Both the position numbers and the translations under genes were made by a program. Positions 14,828-20,760 of a stretch of 23,231 nucleotides of DNA are shown here, in pieces (the first letter of the stretch is position 1; each line of letters begins with the position of its first letter). Source of the stretch: a virus. A model generated the notes under the pieces. It had not been told where the DNA came from. It ran no database searches and saw only the letters and a program-made list of their open reading frames with translations. The stretch covers positions 1 through 23,231 of IMG/VR virus record IMGVR_UViG_3300030521_000060. One strand, 5' to 3'.

Positions 14828-15681
14828 CACGCCGCCCCCCGGGTCTTGAGAACGACGATCCCCTCGTCGTCGAGTCGGTGCGTGGCGTAGTGCACGTTCG
14901 TGGTGACCACGGTCGTGCGGGCGAGGATGTCGCGGTCTGTCTCGACGAGTGGCCGGCGCTTGTAGAGCAGGCCGAGGGAGCCTCGGCGCACCATCAGCGC
15001 GTTGTACGTGGCCGGGTTGGTCCCATCGGCCGCGGTAGTCGTGACGCGGTCGGACACGAAGATGTTGACGCCGCCAATCTGGCCGATCACGCCGCGCGGG
15101 ATCACGGCGCCCGTGCCGAACTTGTCGGCGCTGATGAAGTTCGGGTCCTTGTAGATGCTCGCCCGCTGGAGCGAGTGAATGATGATGCCGGCCATGTTCT
15201 CCGGCTCCCACTCGTCCCCGAACTTGGCGATGCCGTCCACCATCACATCCCACGACAGAGGGTCGGTCGCGGCGTTGACCATGATGACGCCGGCGGCCTC
15301 GGCCGCGGCCGTCAGATCCTTGTCGATCTTCCGGGCGATGAGCACGCCGAGCTGTCGCTGCGTCTCGGCGAACGGGTCGCCGAACGCGACAAGGCGAGCC
15401 TTGTCGGTGATCTCGACCGCCTTACCGGCCTCCTTGATCGTGGCCGTATTACCCGGGTCGGTGCCGAGCTGCTCGGGGGTCATCGGGGTGCCCTCGGTGA
15501 GGTCCTCAGCCTCCGTAAGTCCCTTCCACTTGGGGAAGTTCACGGAGTCGCCGGGCTTGCCTTCGAGGGTGGAGTCGTTCAGCGCCATCGAGCCGATGAC
15601 TAGCTTGCCCTTGAACTTGTTTTGCACCATGTCGGCCCAGACGTCCGGGACGATCATCTGTGCCGCGGTCGTCTTCGCCAT
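14827..15681 (-). CDS. Major capsid protein (HK97-fold)
   Basis: A 284-aa capsid subunit. The N-terminal QMIVPDVWADMVQNKFKGKL, then LEGKPGDSVNFPKWKGLTEA and EDLTEGTPMTPEQLGTDPGN followed by ATIKEAGKAVEITDKA match the N-arm, E-loop and P-domain start of HK97-fold capsid proteins in the group without an N-terminal delta domain. The long spine helix lies around AETQRQLGVLIARKIDKDLT. The C-terminal half has GIIIHSLQRASIYKD, GQIGGVNIFVSDRV and RDILARTTVVTTNVHYATHR, typical of the A-domain. It follows a separate scaffold gene. ATG 15681 has AGGAGG upstream. Confidence 0.92.
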   Translation of the reverse strand: MAKTTAAQMIVPDVWADMVQNKFKGKLVIGSMALNDSTLEGKPGDSVNFPKWKGLTEAEDLTEGTPMTPEQLGTDPGNTATIKEAGKAVEITDKARLVAFGDPFAETQRQLGVLIARKIDKDLTAAAEAAGVIMVNAATDPLSWDVMVDGIAKFGDEWEPENMAGIIIHSLQRASIYKDPNFISADKFGTGAVIPRGVIGQIGGVNIFVSDRVTTTAADGTNPATYNALMVRRGSLGLLYKRRPLVETDRDILARTTVVTTNVHYATHRLDDEGIVVLKTRGAA

Positions 15682-15693
15682 ACGGCAGCCTCC

Positions 15694-16401
15694 TTACTCG
15701 CTCGCGGCAGACAACTGCCGGTACTGGTCGGGGTCGGACTGGTGGAGCTCGACGCGGTCGGCATAGCTCAGGCGCGCGAACTGCTCGGGCGTGACCGTCG
15801 TCGGGGCGCCCGGGGTGAAGTCGGCGCCCCCCTTGGGCGGTCCGGCCGGCAGGGTGCCGCCGGCGCGCAGCAGCGGGTTTGCCTCGACCGCCGCGGCGAT
15901 CACGGCGTCGAGCTGCTCGCCGAACTTCGCGTCGGTCGGGTCGAGCGCTTCGAGCTGCGCAGCTACCGAGCGGGAGTCGAGCAGCCGTGCAGGGTCGGCG
16001 CCGCTCTTGTGCGCGGCCTGGTGGGCGGCGAGCTCGACGCGCAGCCGGCGAGCCTCGGCGAGCGCGGTGTCGCGCTCGGTGGTCGCCTGCTCGGCGAGCT
16101 TGGCCGGGTCCTGCTCGCCGGCCGCGCCGCTCGGGTCGAGCACCTTGCGCAGTGCGCCGAGCAGGTCGTCGCGCTCGGTCTTGGCCTGCTGCGCTGCCTG
16201 TTCGGCTGTGGTCGCGCGCTGCTCGGCCGCCGGGTCGACAGGGGGCGGTGTTGGTGCCGAGGCTGTCGGGGTGGTCCTTCCAGCCGGCGGGTTACCGGCC
16301 GGATCGTTTCCGCCGGTGGTGCCCGGCTCGGGCGCACCGCCCTCGCCCGAGCCGCCTGGCCCCGTGTGCGGGTGTACGGGCAGGGAGCTGGATTCAGACA
16401 T
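15694..16401 (-). CDS. Capsid scaffolding protein
   Basis: A 235-aa protein directly before the capsid gene. Residues 1-55 are proline/glycine/threonine-rich and disordered. Residues about 57-135 are an alanine/glutamate/lysine-rich helix with coiled-coil character (AAEQRATTAEQAAQQAKTER). The C-terminal part (about 190-235) ends with TPEQFARLSYADRVELHQSD and PDQYRQL, a conserved actinophage scaffold tail that probably contacts the capsid. Scaffolds guide procapsid assembly and then leave. ATG 16401 is preceded by AGGAGAG. The gap upstream contains a plus-strand gene. Confidence 0.85.
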   Translation of the reverse strand: MSESSSLPVHPHTGPGGSGEGGAPEPGTTGGNDPAGNPPAGRTTPTASAPTPPPVDPAAEQRATTAEQAAQQAKTERDDLLGALRKVLDPSGAAGEQDPAKLAEQATTERDTALAEARRLRVELAAHQAAHKSGADPARLLDSRSVAAQLEALDPTDAKFGEQLDAVIAAAVEANPLLRAGGTLPAGPPKGGADFTPGAPTTVTPEQFARLSYADRVELHQSDPDQYRQLSAASE

Positions 16402-16486
16402 GACGATCTCTCCTAAGTATCATCGTGAGGAAGAAGGCATTCAGGCTTGGTTGCGGAGCGGGCACGCGTAGCGCACAGGGAGACCG

Positions 16487-16792
16487 ATGCAGATAGCGGC
16501 GGTATGGGAGCGGGTTGGGCTGCCAGAGCTGATACTGCTCGCCGCTTTTCTGGGGTTGCTGTGGGCGCTGGTTCGCTCAGTCAGACGGGGGACTGTCGTT
16601 CGGCGGCATGGTGGCGCGCCTGGGAGCCCTTCCCCGCGCCCCCCGTCGCCGCCTGACGGAAGCCCTACGCCTTCGGCGCCTCCGTCAGACGGCAACTCTC
16701 AGCGGCGCCCTGCGCTTACGGTGGCCGCCGAGCTCGCTGGAATCGTCGGGCTGTTGATCGCTCTCATCGCCCTCATGCGGGGCGGCGGATAG
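16487..16792 (+). CDS. 101-aa two-TM protein, antisense moron candidate
   Basis: A 101-aa protein in the 440-nt gap between scaffold and Rmf-like genes, on the strand opposite to both. Residues about 12-31 (PELILLAAFLGLLWALVRSV) and about 78-97 (AAELAGIVGLLIALIALM) are hydrophobic. Between them lies a basic patch (RRGTVVRRHGG) and a proline/serine-rich linker (SPSPRPPSPPDGSPTPSAPP). GGGAG lies 6 nt before ATG 16487. A strong inverted repeat sits within the coding region of the linker. I recognise no family. Orientation and membrane character match three other small plus-strand genes in the window. Confidence 0.6.
   Translation: MQIAAVWERVGLPELILLAAFLGLLWALVRSVRRGTVVRRHGGAPGSPSPRPPSPPDGSPTPSAPPSDGNSQRRPALTVAAELAGIVGLLIALIALMRGGG
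16653..16688. repeat. Inverted repeat in the linker of the 101-aa gene
   Basis: CTGACGGA (16653-16660) and TCCGTCAG (16681-16688) are perfect 8-bp arms around a loop that itself contains GCCTTCGGC. Flanking GCCG and CGGC extend the pairing past one or two mismatches. It codes for part of the proline/serine linker. It looks like a former terminator absorbed into a coding region, or an RNA structure acting on the antisense late transcript. Confidence 0.45.
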
Positions 16793-16841
16793 TAACGAGC
16801 TCCAAGTGCAGGTGCCGTAAGCGTCTTGCGCCTCTGTATGC

Positions 16842-17006
16842 CTACTTGTTTTCGTTGGGTAGCGGGCGAGTGCGGGCGTATCCGCGTACCCATGCCGAGC
16901 GCAGCAGGTCGCCGGCGGGGAACGGGCAGGCAGTGACCGGGTTGCCGTTGCGGCCGGCCTCGGCGCCGGCGTTGATGGCGCGGACGAGGTCGCCTCGGCT
17001 GCCCAC
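16842..17006 (-). CDS. Rmf/CrpP-like small protein
   Basis: A 54-aa protein read by hand. After MGSRGDLVRA comes INAGAEAGRNGNPVTACPFP, then AGDLLRSAWVRGYARTRPLP. The pattern AxxAGxxAGxxGxPVTxCPxPAGxLLRxAWVRGYxxxRP is that of Rmf/CrpP-fold proteins widespread in actinobacteria and their phages. Founding members are ribosome modulation factor (ribosome hibernation) and CrpP; the function of phage copies is not established. GTG 17006 has AAGGGGG 5 nt upstream and lies 14 nt after the MuF stop, so it belongs to the late operon. Here it is fixed among head genes. Confidence 0.8.
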   Translation of the reverse strand: MGSRGDLVRAINAGAEAGRNGNPVTACPFPAGDLLRSAWVRGYARTRPLPNENK

Positions 17007-17020
17007 TGCTGCCCCCTTGT

Positions 17021-19246
17021 TCAGAGTCGGTTCTGCTGATCGCCGCGGTTCTTGCGGGCGGTGTCAGCGGCGGCGTTTCGCACGCCCGTGATCTGCTCTG
17101 TGTACTCGGTCAGCGTAAGGCGCGGGTGATCCTGCCACCACCTGATCAGGTCCTCGGATGCGCGCGCGTAGGCGATGTGCGCGGGACCGGAAAACAGAGT
17201 GATTGGGTCGACGCCGGCGGCCTGCGCCTTGCGGTTGAGGAGATAGCCGTTCGTGGCGTCCTCGGCCGCGAGCAACTGTGCGTAGACGTGCTCTCGGTAC
17301 ATCTCGCGTATCTGCTCGCGGGTGTAGGCGGTGCGCTGCTGCTCGGCGTCGTACTCCCGCTCGGCGATCCATCGCTCGGTAGCGGTCATGCCGGCGTACG
17401 GGTCCTCGTCCAGCGCGAGCGATCCCCACTCGTCGAGACTCTCGGCCGGCGCGAGTGCCTCGTCGATCGCTGCGCGGTCGGCGAGTTGACCCTCGACGGT
17501 GTGCGCGCCGGCGGCCTCGGGCAACGGTGTTGGCGGGTACCGGCGGTCGAACTCGTCGGCGATCCGCTCGGCGTCCTCGGGACGCGCGTACCGGATCGCC
17601 CAACCGAGGACGTCGTCGCCGAGTGGCGAGAGGTCCTCGGCGAGCCGGCCGTCGGGGAACACCTCGGTGAGCAGCCGGCGCCGGTTGGCCTCGGCGGCGA
17701 TCTCGGCTCGCTCGGCGTCGTCGACGTGCCGTGCCCGTTCGGCGAGCTCGCGCTCGGACAGGCCGATCAGATCGCGGCGCGCGGCCGGCAGGGCGGCGTC
17801 GACGTCGCGCCGGTCCAGCTCGGCCATGACGCGCAGCAGCTCGTCGTCGCCCAAATGCGGGAACGTGGCGGCGAGTTCGTCGTCGCTGAACTGCGAGAGG
17901 GGCTCGGCGAGTTGACCGTCGGGGCGCAGTCGGGCGAGCAGCTCGGCCTCGTCGCGCCGCTCGGACTCGGCGCGGATGCGGCCGAGGTCGCGCTGATCGA
18001 GCACCCCGGGCCGGATCGCGGCGCCGAGCTGCTCGTCGCCCATCTCCGGCAGGGTGCGCTCGTCGCCCGCGCGGACGCGCGCGGCCTCGATCGCGTCCTG
18101 CGACGGGCGCGGCGCGGTTGAGGGGAGATTGCCGGCGCCGGGCTGCTCGCGCTCACGTCGGCGGATGAGTTCGGGGTGGTCGGCGAGGTGGCCGCGCATC
18201 CGGCCTTGCCATGCACGCACGCGTGCCTCGGCCGCGCGCTTTGCTTCGGGGGTGGTGGCTGAGGCGGCGCGGTTCTTCCACTTGCGAATGCCGCGCTCGA
18301 TGGCGCGCTGCTTCTGCGTCGCCTCGTACCCGTCGAGGTCCTCGGACGCGTCCTCTGGCGCGCGGGTCACGCCGGCGAGGTAAGCGGCAACGGAGTGACG
18401 GCAGTTGGGATGCTGAAAGCCTCGGGCCCGAGCGGCGTTGAGCGAGCCGGCGACGTCTACGCGCACGGTGCGGCCGTCGTCGAGGGCGTGCTCGACGTCG
18501 ACCTCGTGCGGCTCGTCGGGGCCGTCGATCGACAACACCTTGCCCTCGTACGGCCGGCACACGGGGCACTCGTGCGGGGCGTTGCTGACGATGACGAGGT
18601 CGAGACCGGCGGCGCGCAGGCGGTCGGTGTGCCCCTCGACCGCGGCTCGACCGACCGAGGTACGAGTCGCCATCTCCGTGTAAGACGTCATCTGCCACGC
18701 GCGCCCGCCCTTGTCGACAAACGTACGCAGCCCACGGTCGGAGAACCGTTCCATGGCGCGCTGTGTAGCCTGTCGGCGAGAGTCGATGCCGAGCAGCGGC
18801 GTTGCCGACACTTCGGCGATCACCTGCCGGTACCCGTCCTCAACTCCCCGGAGAATCCCGCGGTGCGTCTCGGTGACGAGGGCGACCGTTTCCTGCGCGA
18901 GCCGATCCACAGCGCGCGTCGCCGGCGTCGTCTCGGCGATCCGGCGCACCTCGTCGTCGCCCAGGGCGCCGAGCTCAGCGAGGCCGGCGCGCGCGCCGAC
19001 GTTGTACGCCTCGGCGACCACATCCCACACCTCAAGGTCAACCGCAGTCGAGAGCGCGTCGACGACCTGCTGCGCCGAGCGTCGTAGCGACTGGATATCG
19101 GCGAGCTTGGCCACCGCCCACCCCGGAGCCTCGAACCCGTCGGCGAGTTGGCGCGCGACGATCCCCATCAGCCGCGCCTCGGCGTCCGCGTACAGATCAC
19201 GCACGCCGGCCGAGAGGTCCTCCACCATGCCGGGGTGAATGGGCAT
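17021..19246 (-). CDS. MuF-type minor capsid protein, long form
   Basis: A 741-aa minor head protein after the portal gene. Residues about 1-295 match Phage_min_cap2/MuF-type proteins: a helical N-terminus, AWQMTSYTEMATRTSVGRAA, SNAPHECPVCRPYEGKVLSI (CPVC at 227-230) and HPNCRHSVAAYLAG (from 279), where the Cys and His residues may bind metal. Residues about 397-570 hold four degenerate ~40-residue repeats (DGxLAExLSxxxDDxL, then about 18 residues and ExDRR). The C-terminus has GYLLNRKAQAAGVDPITLFS and YASEDLIRWW-like sequence, a segment conserved in actinophage capsid-associated proteins. ATG 19246 follows GGGGGTGA. The protein is much longer than typical MuF proteins (about 300-500 aa). It is likely packaged in the head. 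Confidence 0.85.
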   Translation of the reverse strand: MPIHPGMVEDLSAGVRDLYADAEARLMGIVARQLADGFEAPGWAVAKLADIQSLRRSAQQVVDALSTAVDLEVWDVVAEAYNVGARAGLAELGALGDDEVRRIAETTPATRAVDRLAQETVALVTETHRGILRGVEDGYRQVIAEVSATPLLGIDSRRQATQRAMERFSDRGLRTFVDKGGRAWQMTSYTEMATRTSVGRAAVEGHTDRLRAAGLDLVIVSNAPHECPVCRPYEGKVLSIDGPDEPHEVDVEHALDDGRTVRVDVAGSLNAARARGFQHPNCRHSVAAYLAGVTRAPEDASEDLDGYEATQKQRAIERGIRKWKNRAASATTPEAKRAAEARVRAWQGRMRGHLADHPELIRRREREQPGAGNLPSTAPRPSQDAIEAARVRAGDERTLPEMGDEQLGAAIRPGVLDQRDLGRIRAESERRDEAELLARLRPDGQLAEPLSQFSDDELAATFPHLGDDELLRVMAELDRRDVDAALPAARRDLIGLSERELAERARHVDDAERAEIAAEANRRRLLTEVFPDGRLAEDLSPLGDDVLGWAIRYARPEDAERIADEFDRRYPPTPLPEAAGAHTVEGQLADRAAIDEALAPAESLDEWGSLALDEDPYAGMTATERWIAEREYDAEQQRTAYTREQIREMYREHVYAQLLAAEDATNGYLLNRKAQAAGVDPITLFSGPAHIAYARASEDLIRWWQDHPRLTLTEYTEQITGVRNAAADTARKNRGDQQNRL

Positions 19247-19285
19247 TCGTTCACCCCCATTTAGGAGCAAATGGACCTTCTGTGC

Positions 19286-19314
19286 GTTGACTGGCCGTTG
19301 GCCAGCCAGTCAAC
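19286..19314. repeat. Ten-bp inverted repeat at the start of the MuF upstream gap
   Basis: GTTGACTGGC (19286-19295) and GCCAGTCAAC (19305-19314) are perfect 10-bp arms around CGTTGGCCA, which can also form an inner TGGCC-GTT-GGCCA stem. It lies 40-68 nt upstream of the MuF start on the minus strand. A weaker hairpin GATTC-CTAT-GAATC follows at about 19334-19347. It may be an operator or an RNA stem in the MuF leader. The gap from 19247 to 19458 is otherwise non-coding. Confidence 0.6.
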
Positions 19315-19458
19315 ATCGAAGGTATCTCGGCCCTGATTCCTATGAATCGTAGGCGGCGCCGCGATTTTGGTGCAGACTATTACTTCAGACGGCAGCACTG
19401 CTTGCGGTCGTCGACCTGTGCGCGCAGGGACCTGTCGGTACGAATCAGGAGTGACACC

Positions 19459-19668
19459 ATGCCGAAGACGCGTCCCGACCTTGTGCTGCGCTTTCCACGA
19501 TTTGGCATTCGATGGAGCGCTGTGAGCGGGAGTGGCATCGCTGTGACCATTGCAAGCGGGCACGTACAACAGGCCGAGCCGATGTGGGCGTTGGTGGTCC
19601 TGGGAGTAGTAGGGCAAGTCTGCGATGTGCTCATGGTCAGGAAGGCCGAGGAGCCGAGTCCCAAGTAG
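19459..19668 (+). CDS. 69-aa membrane protein, antisense moron candidate
   Basis: A 69-aa protein: a basic N-terminus (MPKTRPDLVLRFPRFGIRW), a weakly hydrophobic stretch (SAVSGSGIAVTIASG), one clear helix at about 42-59 (MWALVVLGVVGQVCDVLM), then a charged end (RKAEEPSPK). AGGAG lies about 8 nt before ATG 19459; the longer upstream reading is arginine-rich and lacks an RBS. It precedes the restriction-like gene by 79 nt on the same strand and could be its partner or an independent moron. I recognise no family. Confidence 0.6.
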   Translation: MPKTRPDLVLRFPRFGIRWSAVSGSGIAVTIASGHVQQAEPMWALVVLGVVGQVCDVLMVRKAEEPSPK

Positions 19669-19709
19669 GCCACTGCGCCTCGCTACACGAGGTAGGGCAG
19701 AGCCTGCTC

Positions 19710-19740
19710 GGCACCCGTTGTCAGTGGTGCCCGATACGGT
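19710..19740 (+). promoter_or_regulatory. Candidate leaderless promoter with overlapping dyad
   Basis: TACGGT (19735-19740), a TANNNT-type -10 box, ends 7 nt before ATG 19748, and no Shine-Dalgarno is visible, which is the layout of leaderless actinobacterial genes. No good -35 is seen at the usual distance. A perfect dyad GGCACC-N10-GGTGCC (19710-19731) covers the -35/spacer area and could be an operator. A small CCTCG-CTACA-CGAGG hairpin (19678-19692) lies between the two plus-strand genes. Confidence 0.35.
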
Positions 19741-19747
19741 CGAGTGC

Positions 19748-20758
19748 ATGACCTCTGCGAAGATCAAGCCCGGCGACGTCTTCACCCGCGCGCAACTGAA
19801 AGCGAAGTTCGGCGGCGGCCCCCAGGGCGGCATCATCCCGTCCGCCACTACCGACAACGTCCTGATCTACTCGGATCACGACAGTGGTAAGGACTACGGC
19901 TATCAGGATGGTTGGCTTGCCGAGGAAGACGAGACGGGCCCGATCTTCGAGTACACCGGTCAGGGTGTTGAGGGCGACCAGACGCTGAAGGGCAACAACG
20001 GGTCGGTACTGAATCACGCCGACGACGGGCGCACGCTGCGCGTTTTCATCTGCGTCGGATACGTCAAGGGCAACAGTGGGCCCAAACTGCACCGCTACGT
20101 CGGCGAGTTCAAGGTCGACGAGGGCGAGCCGTTCGTGAGGCGGCGGGCCCTCGACCAGAACCACGACATGCGATGGGTCTACGTCTTTCGGCTGCGCCCG
20201 GTGGCCGAGACCAAGCAACTGCCCGAGGACTTCATTTCCGCGGCGGTCGACGACGTCACCGAGACCCTGCCGGCCGTCCCGATCAGTGGTGACCCGTACT
20301 TCGAGCTCAAGCCCGCCGAGTCCACCAGCGGACAGGCCACCAAGCCGGAGAAGAACAGTAAGAAGCAGGTCACCCGCAAGGCGAGCGACGCCGTCGAGGT
20401 CACGCGACGCGAGGCGGAGCTGAGCGACCGATTCCTCGCCTTCCTCAAGGGCGAGGGGCACACGGTCGACCGCTTCAAGATCCGCATCAAGGGTCTGACG
20501 TCAACGTTCTGGACGGACCTCTACGACGCGACCGACAACGTGCTCTATGAGCTCAAGGGCAGCAGCAGCCGTAACGCCGTCCGCATGGCCATTGGACAGC
20601 TCCACGACTACCGCCGACACATCCCCCCGAAGGATGCGCAGCTCGTTGTGCTGCTTCCCGAGCGTCCAGTCGACGACTTGGCCGAGCTCGTCGAGTCGGC
20701 CGGAATGACGCTCGTGTATGAGGACGGAGACAAGTTCGTCGGCTGGCCTGTCGCCTGA
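19748..20758 (+). CDS. SRA-like/PD-(D/E)XK modification-dependent restriction enzyme
   Basis: A 336-aa protein on the strand opposite to the head genes. Residues about 8-155 resemble the SRA-like domain of ScoMcrA-type enzymes: FTRAQLKAKFGGGPQGGI, DYGYQDGW, FEYTGQGVEGDQTL, NNGSVLNHADDGRTLRVF, then HRYVGEF. SRA domains read modified bases. A lysine-rich linker (about 195-212) leads to a nuclease of PD-(D/E)XK type: REAELSDRFLAFLKGEG with a possible alpha-A glutamate, TDLYD (D257), LYELKG (E268, K270) and IGQLHDYRRH (Q284). The pair suggests cleavage of modified DNA, a type IV-like defence. ScoMcrA itself has an HNH nuclease, so the fusion here is different. It lies between portal and MuF genes, ends 2 nt from the portal stop, and would be an odd neighbour for a structural protein. 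Domain calls come from motifs, not a search. Confidence 0.75.
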   Translation: MTSAKIKPGDVFTRAQLKAKFGGGPQGGIIPSATTDNVLIYSDHDSGKDYGYQDGWLAEEDETGPIFEYTGQGVEGDQTLKGNNGSVLNHADDGRTLRVFICVGYVKGNSGPKLHRYVGEFKVDEGEPFVRRRALDQNHDMRWVYVFRLRPVAETKQLPEDFISAAVDDVTETLPAVPISGDPYFELKPAESTSGQATKPEKNSKKQVTRKASDAVEVTRREAELSDRFLAFLKGEGHTVDRFKIRIKGLTSTFWTDLYDATDNVLYELKGSSSRNAVRMAIGQLHDYRRHIPPKDAQLVVLLPERPVDDLAELVESAGMTLVYEDGDKFVGWPVA

Positions 20759-20760
20759 AG

